Source: Ramlibacter alkalitolerans
GTDB lineage: Bacteria; Pseudomonadota; Gammaproteobacteria; Burkholderiales; Burkholderiaceae_C
Length of the DNA: 64,000 bases
Reading direction: 5' to 3'
NCBI RefSeq assembly: GCF_016722765.1
Contig: NZ_JAEQND010000001.1
Location: forward strand, 186,001 to 250,000
This document shows positions 41,198-49,294 of this stretch, in pieces. A program made the translations under genes and the position numbers. Each line of letters starts with the position of its first letter. Positions within the stretch are counted from its first letter, which is position 1. Below the pieces are notes generated by a model. The model did not search any database and was not told the DNA's origin. It saw nothing but the letters and a program-made list of their open reading frames with translations.

Positions 41198-42436
41198 TCA
41201 GGCGCTGCGCACGCTGCGGAAGCCGGCCAGGATGTCGCGCCGGTGCGGCTCGTAGAAGTTGCGGTAGCGGGCATGCGCCAGCAGGGGCGCGGTGGCGGCG
41301 GAGGCCCCCCGCAGCACGCGCCGGCTGCCGAACCAGGGCTGCGAATAGTCCCGGTAGGGATGCGGCGCGAAGCCCGGATAGGGTTCGAAGCAGCTCGCCG
41401 TCCATTCCCAGGCCTGGCCCCAGCGGAAGCGCGGCTGGGTCAGGGCGGCGCACTCCCATTCGGCTTCGGTGGGCAGGCGGCGCCCGGCCCAGCGGCACCA
41501 GGCCTCCGCTTCGTGGGCGTTCAGGTGCAGGGCCACCTGCTGCGGCTGCAGGGCGTGCCAGGCGCCGTGGCGCATCTGCTCCCAGCCTGCCGCGCCGCGA
41601 TGCAGGCCGGCGGGCCGGCGCTGGCGCAGCGAGGCAAGCCAGGCCAGGCCCTCGGGCGTCCACCATTGCGCGGTCTCATAGCCACCCGCCTCCACGAAAG
41701 GCAGGAAGGCGCCCCAGGTGACCGGCGCGGCATCGATGGCGTAGCGCGGCAGCTCCACTTCGTGCGCGGGCAGTTCGTTGTCGAAGGCGAAGCCGGCGCA
41801 GCTCGTGCCCAGCCCGAAACGCAGCGGTCCCACCGTCAACTGCGCCGCCTCCTGCACCTGGGCCGGCTCGACGTTCTCGCGCACCGGGATGCCCAGGCTC
41901 TGCGCCATGGCGACCGCGGCCTCGGCGTGCATCTGCTCGTGCACCGCGGCCAGCCGGAAGAAATACAGGCCCGGGTCGTCGGGAGCATCGAGCGCATCGA
42001 GCAGGTGCAGCGTGCGCTCCAGCGAATGGGCCAGGTAGCCCTGCGTGCGAGCGGCATCGGGCAGCGGCAACTCCCAGCGGGTGCGGTGGGGAACGCGGCT
42101 GGAGTCGTACCAGCGGTCGGCCTCGGCCAGCAGGGAGGGCGGACGGGCCGTGTGCGGATCGGCGCGGATCCCCAGGTGGCGCTGCGGGTTGCGCGCGATC
42201 CACCATTCCTGGAACCAGCCGATGTGCCCCAGCTCCCACAGCGGCGGATTCAGTTCGGCGGCGTAGGGAATGTGCGGCGCAGGGCCGAGGGCCTCGCGGA
42301 AGTCCTCCGCCAGCCGCAGCGTGCGCTCGCGCGCGGCCAGCAGGGCCGAACGCACGGCGGCAGGGGGGCCTTGGCGCAGCGCCAGCGCCTCGGTGGCCGC
42401 CGCCACGCTATAACCGTCGGATGTCCCGTGCCGCAT
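41198..42436 (-). CDS. senA: EgtB-like selenoneine synthase SenA
   Basis: 412 residues, two domains. The N-terminal DinB-like domain holds a non-heme iron triad, His71 (LWELGHIGWF) and His166/His170 in HEQMHAE. The C-terminal formylglycine-generating-enzyme/sulfatase-like domain has GRRLPTEAEWECAAL, WEWTASCFEPYPGF and RRVLRGASAATAP. This is EgtB architecture. The head-to-head neighbours (a selenosugar-synthase-like glycosyltransferase and a SelD-like protein) make it SenA, which joins a selenosugar to hercynine using O2. Two starts are possible: ATG 42436, overlapping senB by 16 bases, or GTG 42406. Without the neighbours it would be called EgtB. Confidence 0.88.
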   Translation of the reverse strand: MRHGTSDGYSVAAATEALALRQGPPAAVRSALLAARERTLRLAEDFREALGPAPHIPYAAELNPPLWELGHIGWFQEWWIARNPQRHLGIRADPHTARPPSLLAEADRWYDSSRVPHRTRWELPLPDAARTQGYLAHSLERTLHLLDALDAPDDPGLYFFRLAAVHEQMHAEAAVAMAQSLGIPVRENVEPAQVQEAAQLTVGPLRFGLGTSCAGFAFDNELPAHEVELPRYAIDAAPVTWGAFLPFVEAGGYETAQWWTPEGLAWLASLRQRRPAGLHRGAAGWEQMRHGAWHALQPQQVALHLNAHEAEAWCRWAGRRLPTEAEWECAALTQPRFRWGQAWEWTASCFEPYPGFAPHPYRDYSQPWFGSRRVLRGASAATAPLLAHARYRNFYEPHRRDILAGFRSVRSA

Positions 42437-43419
42437 CGGTCGTCATCGTAAGCCCCGCCCTCGCCGACGCCAACAACGGCAACTGGCGCACCGCCCGCCG
42501 GTGGCAGGAACTGCTGGCCGGCGCGCACCCGGTGCGCATCACGAAGGAATGGCCGGACGCGGACGCAGCCGCCGATGCGGTGATGCTGGCCCTGCATGCG
42601 CGCCGCTCGGCCGCGCCGATCGCGGCCTGGGCCCAGGCGCATCCCGGCCACGGCCTGGCCGTCATCCTGACCGGCACCGACCTGTACCAGGACATCCAGA
42701 CCGAGGCCGCCGCCCAGCGCTCGCTGGAGCTGGCGCAGCGGCTGGTGGTGCTGCAGGAGTGCGGCCCCGAGGCCTTGCCGGTGTGGCTGCGTGGCAAGGC
42801 GCGCGTGATCTGCCAGTCCAGCCCCGCCCTGCCCCCGCTGCCCCGCGATGCCGGGCAGCTCACCGCCGTCATGGTGGGTCACCTGCGGCAGGTGAAGTCG
42901 CCGCAGACGCTGTTCGCCGCCGCGCGCCTGCTGTGCCAGCGCAGCGACATCCGCATCCGCCACATCGGCGACGGCAGCGGGGAGCCCGTGCTCGCCGACG
43001 AGGCCCGCGCCACCCGGCGCGACTGCCCCAACTACGAATGGCTGGGCGCGCTGCCGCATCCGGAAACGCTCGAGGAGATCCGCCGCGCCGACGTGCTGGT
43101 GCACACCAGCGCCCTCGAAGGCGGCGCCCACGTGATCCTGGAAGCGGTGCGCTGCGGCACGCCGGTCCTGGCAAGTCGCGTGCCGGGCAACGTCGGCATG
43201 CTGGGGCGCGACTACGAAGGCTACTTCCCGCACGGCGACGCCGGCATGCTGGCCGAGCTGCTGCTCGCGGGCCGGGCCGGGCAGCAGGCCGAAAACCCCG
43301 CGGTCCACCTGCTGGGTCGGCTGGCCGCACAATGCGCCCTGCGCGCGCCGCTGTTCGATGCGGCCGCGGAGCGCAGCGCGCTCCTGAACCTCCTGCAAGA
43401 ACTGGAATCCGCCCGATGA
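42421..43419 (+). CDS. senB: Selenosugar synthase SenB (glycosyltransferase fold)
   Basis: 332 residues, GT-B type. N-terminal ASVVIVSPALADANNGNWRT, a C-terminal nucleotide-sugar site MVGHLRQVKSPQTLFAAARL, EWLGALPHPETLEEIRRADV and the EGGAHVILEAVRCGTPVLAS motif. In the known pathway SenB joins selenophosphate to a UDP-sugar to give a selenosugar. ATG 42421 starts the conserved strand. There is no ribosome site, but TATAAC at 42409-42414 ends 6 bases before it, so the mRNA may be leaderless. The stop overlaps senC (ATGA). Confidence 0.88.
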   Translation: MSRAASVVIVSPALADANNGNWRTARRWQELLAGAHPVRITKEWPDADAAADAVMLALHARRSAAPIAAWAQAHPGHGLAVILTGTDLYQDIQTEAAAQRSLELAQRLVVLQECGPEALPVWLRGKARVICQSSPALPPLPRDAGQLTAVMVGHLRQVKSPQTLFAAARLLCQRSDIRIRHIGDGSGEPVLADEARATRRDCPNYEWLGALPHPETLEEIRRADVLVHTSALEGGAHVILEAVRCGTPVLASRVPGNVGMLGRDYEGYFPHGDAGMLAELLLAGRAGQQAENPAVHLLGRLAAQCALRAPLFDAAAERSALLNLLQELESAR

Positions 43420-44480
43420 ACGCTCCCCTGCCCACTGCCGAACCCCGCCTCACCTCGCTGTCGCACGGTGGCGGCTGCGGCTGCAAGATCGCGCCCGGCG
43501 TGCTGTCCGAAATCCTCAAGGGCACGGCGCGGCTGCCGGTGCCGCCGGAGCTGCTGGTGGGCATCGAGACGGCCGACGACGCCGCCGTCTACAAGCTCAA
43601 CGAGGAACAGGCGCTGATCGCCACGACGGACTTCTTCATGCCGATCGTGGACGATCCGTTCGACTTCGGCCGCATCGCGGCCACCAACGCCATCTCCGAC
43701 GTCTATGCGATGGGCGGCAAGCCGATCATGGCGCTGGCGCTGGTGGGCATGCCGATCAGCGTGCTGTCCACCGCCACCATCGGGCGCATCCTGGAAGGCG
43801 GCGAGTCGGTCTGCAAGGCGGCCGGCATCCCGATCGCGGGCGGCCACACCATCGATTCCGTCGAGCCGATCTACGGCCTGGTGGCGCTGGGGCTGGTGCA
43901 TCCGCAGCGCGTGAAGCGCAACGCCGACGCGCGTGCCGGCGACGTGCTGGTGCTGGGCAAGCCGCTGGGCGTGGGCGTGCTGTCGGCCGCGCTGAAGAAG
44001 GAGAAGCTCGATGCCGCCGGCTACGAGCGGATGATCTCCACCACCACCCGCCTGAACACGCCCGGCCCCGAACTCGCCGCCATCGAAGGCGTGCATGCGC
44101 TGACGGACGTCACCGGCTTCGGCCTGGCGGGGCATGGCCTGGAACTGGCGCGCGGTGCCGATCTCTCGATCGAGATCGAGTGGAGCAAGGTGCCGGTGCT
44201 GCAGGGCGTGCGCGAACTGGCGCAGGCGGGGTTCGTCACCGGCGCGTCGGGGCGCAACTGGATCGGCTATGGCGCGGATGTCGCGCTGCCCGCCGGCTTC
44301 GGCGAAGCGGAGCAGGCGCTGCTGACGGATCCGCAGACGAGCGGCGGGCTGCTGGTGTCGTGCACGCCCGAGAGCGTGGGCGAGGTGATCGACGTGTTCC
44401 GCAAGCACGGCTTCGGGCAGGCCGCGGTGATCGGGCAGGCCCGGGCAGCGAGCGCGGGGGCGCGGCTGGTGGTGCGTTGA
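43416..44480 (+). CDS. senC: Selenide, water dikinase (SelD/SenC)
   Basis: 354 residues. The N-terminal SHGGGCGCKIAPGVL carries the catalytic Cys and Lys; it is Cys, not selenocysteine. ATP/Mg sites are GIETADDAAVYKLN, DVYAMGGKPIMALAL, AGGHTIDSVEPIYGL and the C-terminal LLTDPQTSGGLLVSC. It makes selenophosphate from selenide and ATP. ATGA coupling to senB indicates it supplies SenB directly, and it may also serve as the general SelD if no other copy exists. A good terminator and REP pair follow. Confidence 0.92.
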   Translation: MNAPLPTAEPRLTSLSHGGGCGCKIAPGVLSEILKGTARLPVPPELLVGIETADDAAVYKLNEEQALIATTDFFMPIVDDPFDFGRIAATNAISDVYAMGGKPIMALALVGMPISVLSTATIGRILEGGESVCKAAGIPIAGGHTIDSVEPIYGLVALGLVHPQRVKRNADARAGDVLVLGKPLGVGVLSAALKKEKLDAAGYERMISTTTRLNTPGPELAAIEGVHALTDVTGFGLAGHGLELARGADLSIEIEWSKVPVLQGVRELAQAGFVTGASGRNWIGYGADVALPAGFGEAEQALLTDPQTSGGLLVSCTPESVGEVIDVFRKHGFGQAAVIGQARAASAGARLVVR

Positions 44481-44530
44481 GGAAAGTGGTTGGGGCGATG
44501 CCGTTGCGGCGACAGCCGTTGGGCGGAAGC

Positions 44531-44624
44531 CGTCATCCCCGCGCAGGCGGGGACCCAGGGAGCGCCGCATTGCGGCGCCTTTCTTTTTGAACGCCCTGGA
44601 TTCCCGCCTTCGCGGGAATGACGG
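44531..44624. repeat. REP-like inverted pair after senC
   Basis: 44531-44560 (CGTCATCCCCGCGCAGGCGG, ending ACCCAGGG) and 44594-44624 (CCCTGGATTCCCGCCTTCGC, ending ATGACGG) are inverted copies of one unit with a small terminator hairpin between them. The same unit occurs in paaD, at 53321 and at 58501. Confidence 0.85.
44562..44588 (+). terminator. Rho-independent terminator of senBC
   Basis: Stem GCGCCGC-ATT-GCGGCGC (44562-44578) followed by CTTTCTTTTT on the plus strand. This is the clearest intrinsic terminator in the window, 82 bases after the senC stop. Confidence 0.8.
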
Positions 44625-44648
44625 ACGGGGCGGCCGTCGAACGCGGGA

Positions 44649-45446
44649 CTAGCGAAACACCGGCGCCCGCTTCTCCATCTGCGCCTGCACCGCTTCCCGC
44701 TGGTTCGCGCTGCCGATCAGGCGCTGCTGCTCGAAGGCCTCCGCCACCAGCACGCGTGCCGCATCGACCGGCGTGGCGGTGTTGAACAGACGCTTGGCCG
44801 CGCGCACCGCATCGGGATTGCTGTTGGCGATCTGCCGCGCCATCGCCCGCGCATCGGCCAACGGATCCTCGCTCGCCCGCGTCGCGAGCCCGAGCGCCAC
44901 GGCTTCGATCCCGGACACCACCCGCCCGGTGAACGTCAGCTCCCGCGCCACGTCGCCGCGGCACAACTGCGTCAGCAGCACGCAGCCGGCCATGTCCGGC
45001 ACCAGGCCCCACCTGACTTCCATCACCGAGAGCTGCGCCTCGCGATGCACGCAGCGCACGTCGGCGCCCAGCGCGATCTGCAGGCCGCCGCCGAAGGCCA
45101 CGCCATGCACTGCCGCGATCACCGGCACCGGCAGTTCGCGCCAGCCCCAGGCGACCTGCTGCCAGAAGTTGGCGAGGCCATGCGTGCGCACCACCAGGTC
45201 GCCGATGCCCGATGCCGGATCGGCGAGGCCCTGCAGGCTGGCCTTGTCGAGGCCGGCGCAGAACGCCCGGCCCTCGCCATGCAGCACCACGGCGCGAATC
45301 TTCGGGTCGGCACGTACGCGCGCGATCGCATCGATCAGCGCCTCGAACATCGCGGTGTCCAGCGCGTTCATCTTGTCGGGGCGCGCAAGCGCCACCTCGG
45401 CCACACCGTGGCCGTCCACCTCCACCCGCACGCGCTGGTCGTCCAT
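44649..45446 (-). CDS. Enoyl-CoA hydratase/isomerase (crotonase) family protein
   Basis: 265 residues. Crotonase marks: LARPDKMNALDTAMFEALID, GRAFCAGLDKASL (oxyanion hole), AVHGVAFGGGLQIALGADVR (second oxyanion Gly) and the region MEVRWGLVPDMAG, where the usual catalytic Glu of hydratases is replaced by a Asp-Met-Ala context, so the reaction is uncertain. ATG 45446 has GGGAG upstream. Isolated gene, divergent from the second Liv operon. Confidence 0.83.
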   Translation of the reverse strand: MDDQRVRVEVDGHGVAEVALARPDKMNALDTAMFEALIDAIARVRADPKIRAVVLHGEGRAFCAGLDKASLQGLADPASGIGDLVVRTHGLANFWQQVAWGWRELPVPVIAAVHGVAFGGGLQIALGADVRCVHREAQLSVMEVRWGLVPDMAGCVLLTQLCRGDVARELTFTGRVVSGIEAVALGLATRASEDPLADARAMARQIANSNPDAVRAAKRLFNTATPVDAARVLVAEAFEQQRLIGSANQREAVQAQMEKRAPVFR

Positions 45447-45542
45447 GTCCACTCTCCCGTGGGTTTCCACGCGCCGATGGTAGCCCGCGGGCCGCCGAGT
45501 CAGCGTCCTGCAAGCCTGGACGACGCGCACGCGGAACTACCT

Positions 45543-45555
45543 AGGGTTGGACCCT
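45543..45555. promoter_or_regulatory. AGGGT-TGG-ACCCT dyad upstream of Liv operon 2
   Basis: A perfect 5-bp dyad with a 3-base centre, preceded by ACTACCT, 90 bases before the TTG start of livG2. The rest of the 198-base gap holds no gene. Candidate activator site for the operon. Confidence 0.45.
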
Positions 45556-45644
45556 CTTCTCGCGGCGCAGCACGATGCGCACCATAGGCCCCTTCGACGG
45601 GACTGTCGGGCGCAGCCGCGCCAACAACACGCTGGAGCTGAAGT

Positions 45645-46418
45645 TTGTCCGCTGAAACGATCCTGGAAACCCAGGGCCTGACCAAGGAGTTCAAGGGCTT
45701 CGTGGCCGTGAACAACGTGGACCTGAAGGTCAGGCGCGGCGATATCCATGCACTGATCGGCCCCAACGGCGCCGGCAAGACGACCTTCTTCAACCTGCTG
45801 ACGAAGTTCCTGCCGCCCACGCGCGGCACCATCAACTACCGCGGCACCGACATCACGCACGAGCGGCCGGCGCAGACGGCCCGCCGCGGCATCGTCCGCT
45901 CGTTCCAGATCTCCGCCGTCTTCCCTCACCTCACCGCGCTGGAGAACGTGCGCGCCGCCCTGCAGCGCAACCTGGGCACCTCCTTCCACTTCTGGAAGCC
46001 GGAGCGCTCGCTGCACCACCTGCACGGCCGCGCCATGGAACTGCTGCATGCGGTCGACCTGCAAGGCTTCGCGGACGAGCTCACGGTGAACCTGCCCTAC
46101 GGCCGCAAGCGCGCGCTGGAACTGGCCACCACCATGGCGCTGGAGCCCGAGCTGATGCTGCTCGACGAACCCACGCAGGGCATGGGCCACGAGGACGTCC
46201 ATCGCGTCACGCAGTTGATCAAGAAGGTCTCGGCCGGCCGCACCATCCTGATGGTGGAGCACAACATGAACGTCGTGTCCTCCATCGCCGACCGCATCAC
46301 GGTGCTGCAGCGCGGTGCCGTGATCGCCGACGGCCCCTACGCCGAGGTGTCGCGCAACCCGCAGGTGGTCGAGGCCTACATGGGCTCGGCCGACAACGAG
46401 CTGCAGGGAGCGCACTGA
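45645..46418 (+). CDS. livG: Liv-type ABC transporter ATP-binding protein (LivG), operon 2
   Basis: 257 residues. Walker A GPNGAGKTT, Q-loop RGIVRSFQISAVFPHL, Walker B LMLLDEPTQGMG and an EHNMN switch His. The apparent start is TTG 45645 with GGAG eight bases upstream; no ATG lies closer to the conserved N-terminus. The rare start may lower its translation. First of livGFKHM, an order different from operon 1. Confidence 0.88.
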   Translation: MSAETILETQGLTKEFKGFVAVNNVDLKVRRGDIHALIGPNGAGKTTFFNLLTKFLPPTRGTINYRGTDITHERPAQTARRGIVRSFQISAVFPHLTALENVRAALQRNLGTSFHFWKPERSLHHLHGRAMELLHAVDLQGFADELTVNLPYGRKRALELATTMALEPELMLLDEPTQGMGHEDVHRVTQLIKKVSAGRTILMVEHNMNVVSSIADRITVLQRGAVIADGPYAEVSRNPQVVEAYMGSADNELQGAH

Positions 46419-46420
46419 AC

Positions 46421-47128
46421 ATGGCATCGAACGAACTCCTGCGCATCGGCAACCTGCACGCCTGGTACGGCGAATCGCACGTGCTGCACGGCGTGAGCCT
46501 GTCGGTCAACGAGGGCGAGGTCGTGTCGATCCTCGGGCGCAACGGCGCCGGCCGCACCACCACCCTGCGCGCGATCGTCGGCCTCACCGGCCGGCGCACC
46601 GGCTCGATCCGCATCCGCGGCCAGGAGGCGATCAACCTGCCGCCGCACAAGGTGGCCAGGCTGGGCGTCGGCTACTGCCCGGAGGAGCGCGGCATTTTCG
46701 CCAGCCTCTCGGCCGAAGAGAACCTGCTGCTGCCGCCGCTCATCGCGCAAGGCGGCATGAGCGTGGCCGAGATCTACGACATGTTCCCCAACCTGAAGGA
46801 ACGCGCCGCCAGCCCCGGCACGCGCCTGTCGGGCGGCGAACAGCAGATGCTCGCCGTGGCGCGGATCCTGCGCACCGGCGCCCGCCTGCTGCTGCTGGAC
46901 GAGATTTCCGAAGGCCTGGCGCCGGTCATCGTGCAGAAGCTCGCCGAGACCATCCGCACGCTCAAGTCCAAGGGCTACACCGTGGTGCTGGTGGAACAGA
47001 ACTTCCGTTTCGCCGCGCCGCTGGCCGACCGCTTCTACGTCATGGAGCACGGCCGCATGGTGCGGGAATTCGAGCAGCATCAGCTGAACGAGAACATGAG
47101 CATGCTCCAGGAATTCCTGGGAGTGTGA
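46421..47128 (+). CDS. livF: Liv-type ABC transporter ATP-binding protein (LivF) with Walker A Lys-to-Arg change, operon 2
   Basis: 235 residues. The P-loop reads GRNGAGRTTTLRAI: codon CGC (Arg) replaces the Lys that normally contacts the ATP phosphates. The remaining motifs are intact: LSGGEQQMLAVARIL, LLLLDEISEGL (Ile where Pro is usual) and VEQNFRF. The gene starts 2 bases after livG. Arg at this site is seen in some Liv-type proteins to my knowledge, so the protein may still work with LivG carrying most of the ATPase activity. Confidence 0.88.
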   Translation: MASNELLRIGNLHAWYGESHVLHGVSLSVNEGEVVSILGRNGAGRTTTLRAIVGLTGRRTGSIRIRGQEAINLPPHKVARLGVGYCPEERGIFASLSAEENLLLPPLIAQGGMSVAEIYDMFPNLKERAASPGTRLSGGEQQMLAVARILRTGARLLLLDEISEGLAPVIVQKLAETIRTLKSKGYTVVLVEQNFRFAAPLADRFYVMEHGRMVREFEQHQLNENMSMLQEFLGV

Positions 47129-47156
47129 GAGCGAACCGTTTTTCAGGAGAAGTGCA

Positions 47157-48359
47157 ATGAAACTCAAGACCCTCGTGACTGCCATCGCCCTCGGCTTCGG
47201 AGCCGCCGGCGCCTTCGCCCAGGCCCAGACCGGGCCGGTGCGCATCGGCTTCATCACCGACATGGCCAGCCTGTACGCGGACATCGACGGTCCCGCCGGC
47301 GCCGAGATGATCAAGATGGCGGTGCAGGATTTCGGCGGCAAGGTGCTGAACCGGCCGATCGAGGTGCTGACGGCCGACCACCAGAACAAGGCTGACGTCG
47401 CTGCCTCCAAGGCGCGCGAGTGGATCGACAGCCAGAACCTGGCCCTGCTGATCGGCGGCACCTCCTCCGGCACCAACCTGGCCATGGCCGGCGTGGCCAA
47501 GGAGAAGAAGCGTCCCTTCATCTCCATCGGCGCCGGCTCGGCCCGCCTGACCAACGAGGACTGCACGCCCTACACCATCCACTACGCCTACGACACCGTG
47601 GCGCTGGCCAAGGTCGGCGGCAATGCGCTGATCAAGAGCGGCGCCAAGAAGTGGTACTTCCTGACCGCCGACTACGCCTTCGGCCACTCGCTGGAAGCCG
47701 ACGCGACCAAGGTCGTGAAGGAGAACGGCGGCACGGTGGTGGGCTCGGTCAAGCACCCGCTGAACGCCTCGGACTTCTCCTCCTTCCTGCTGCAGGCGCA
47801 GGGCTCCAAGGCCGACATCCTGGCCATGGCCAACGCCGGCGGCGACTTCGTCAACGCGATGAAGGCCGCCAAGGAATTCGGCATCACCAAGCAGATGAAG
47901 GTCGCCGGCCTGCTGGTGTTCCTGAACGACGTGCACGCCGTGGGCGTCCAGAACGCCGAAGGCCTGCAGGTCGCCGACAGCTGGTACTGGAACCAGGACG
48001 ACGAGTCGCGCAAGTTCGCCAAGCGCTTCTTCGACAAGTTCAAGCGCATGCCTTCGAGCCTGCATGCCGCCGACTACTCGGCCGCCATGAACTACCTGAA
48101 GGCCGTGCAGGCCGCCGGCACCACCGAGACCGAGAAGGTGATGGGCCAGCTGAAGTCGATGAAGTACACCGACTTCTACCAGAAGAACGGCCACGTCCGC
48201 GGCGACGGCCGGATGATCCACGACATGTACCTGTTCCAGGTGAAGTCGGCCAAGGAGTCGACCACGCCGTGGGACTACTACAAGCTCGTGGCCAAGGTGC
48301 CGGGTGACCAGGCGTTCACCACGGTCGCCGAGTCCAAGTGCTCGCTGTTGAAGAAGTAA
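47157..48359 (+). CDS. Liv-type periplasmic substrate-binding protein, operon 2
   Basis: 400 residues. The Sec signal is MKLKTLVTAIALGFGAAGAF, cleaved near AFA-QAQ. Type I binding fold with GPVRIGFITDMASLYADIDG, GGTSSGTNLAMAGVAKEKKR and a lysine-rich C-terminus. Strong codon bias to C-ending and AAG codons suggests high expression. Preceded by AGGAG. A stable hairpin after the stop may raise its mRNA level above that of the permease genes. Confidence 0.9.
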   Translation: MKLKTLVTAIALGFGAAGAFAQAQTGPVRIGFITDMASLYADIDGPAGAEMIKMAVQDFGGKVLNRPIEVLTADHQNKADVAASKAREWIDSQNLALLIGGTSSGTNLAMAGVAKEKKRPFISIGAGSARLTNEDCTPYTIHYAYDTVALAKVGGNALIKSGAKKWYFLTADYAFGHSLEADATKVVKENGGTVVGSVKHPLNASDFSSFLLQAQGSKADILAMANAGGDFVNAMKAAKEFGITKQMKVAGLLVFLNDVHAVGVQNAEGLQVADSWYWNQDDESRKFAKRFFDKFKRMPSSLHAADYSAAMNYLKAVQAAGTTETEKVMGQLKSMKYTDFYQKNGHVRGDGRMIHDMYLFQVKSAKESTTPWDYYKLVAKVPGDQAFTTVAESKCSLLKK

Positions 48360-48367
48360 GAGAGACT

Positions 48368-48393
48368 CCCCTCTCCCCGCAAGGGGAGAGGGG
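48368..48393 (+). other. GNRA-loop hairpin between binding-protein and permease genes
   Basis: CCCCTCTCCCC-GCAA-GGGGAGAGGGG: an 11-bp perfect stem closed by a GCAA tetraloop. It starts 9 bases after the binding-protein stop. There is no T-run, so it is more likely a 3' stabiliser or partial terminator giving more binding protein than permease. Confidence 0.65.
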
Positions 48394-48408
48394 CACCACT
48401 TCCCGCTC

Positions 48409-49293
48409 ATGGAAATCTTCGGCATCCCCCACCAAGCCTTCCTCGGCCAGCTGATGCTCGGCCTCGTCAACGGCGCGTTCTATGCGATGTTGAGCCTGGG
48501 CCTGGCGGTGATCTTCGGCCTGCTGGACATCGTGAACTTCGCGCACGGCGCGCTGTACATGGTGGGCGCCTTCGCCGCCTGGATCATGCTGGACAGCTGG
48601 GGCGTGAACTACTGGCTCGCCCTCGTCCTCGCGCCCCTCACGGTGGGGGTGCTCGGCGCCATCATCGAGCGGCTGTTCCTCAAGCGCCTGTACGGGCTCG
48701 ACCCGCTGTACGGGCTGCTGCTCACATTCGGCCTGTCGCTGATCCTGGAAGGCGCGTTCCGCCGCCAGTACGGCGTATCGGGCCAGTCGTATTCCGTGCC
48801 GAAACTGCTCTCCGGCGCCACGAACCTCGGCTTCATGGTGCTGCCCAACTACCGCGCCTGGGTGGTGGTGGCTTCGCTCACCGTCTGCCTGGCGACCTGG
48901 TACCTGATCGAACGCACCCGGCTGGGCGCCTACCTGCGCGCCGGCACCGAGAACGCGAAGCTGGTGCAGGCCTTCGGCGTCAACGTGCCGCTGATGGTGA
49001 CGCTCACCTACGCTGGCGGCGCGGCGCTGGCCGGCCTGGCGGGCGTGCTGGCCGCCCCGGTGATCCAGGTGACACCCCTCATGGGCTCCAACCTGATCAT
49101 CGTGGTGTTCGCCGTCGTCGTGATCGGCGGCATGGGTTCGATCCTGGGATCGGTGATCACCGGGCTGGTGCTCGGCGTCGTCGAGGGCTTCACCCGCGTG
49201 TTCTACCCCGAAGCCTCCAACGTGGTCGTGTTCGTCATCATGGCCATCGTCCTGATGCTGCGTCCCGCCGGCCTGTTCGGCAAGGAAGCCTGA
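48409..49293 (+). CDS. livH: Liv-type ABC permease (LivH), operon 2
   Basis: 294 residues, about eight helices. Marks are LGLVNGAFYAMLSLGLAVIF, LLDIVNFAHGALYMVGAF and the C-terminal GGMGSILGSVITGLVLGVVE. It pairs with LivM of the same operon. ATG 48409 lies 16 bases beyond the hairpin, and no strong ribosome site is visible between them. Confidence 0.9.
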   Translation: MEIFGIPHQAFLGQLMLGLVNGAFYAMLSLGLAVIFGLLDIVNFAHGALYMVGAFAAWIMLDSWGVNYWLALVLAPLTVGVLGAIIERLFLKRLYGLDPLYGLLLTFGLSLILEGAFRRQYGVSGQSYSVPKLLSGATNLGFMVLPNYRAWVVVASLTVCLATWYLIERTRLGAYLRAGTENAKLVQAFGVNVPLMVTLTYAGGAALAGLAGVLAAPVIQVTPLMGSNLIIVVFAVVVIGGMGSILGSVITGLVLGVVEGFTRVFYPEASNVVVFVIMAIVLMLRPAGLFGKEA

Positions 49294-49294
49294 A

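Noticed and set aside
43416-44480. Selenocysteine in the SelD active site
   Set aside because: The codons at GCGCK are ordinary cysteine codons; there is no in-frame TGA.
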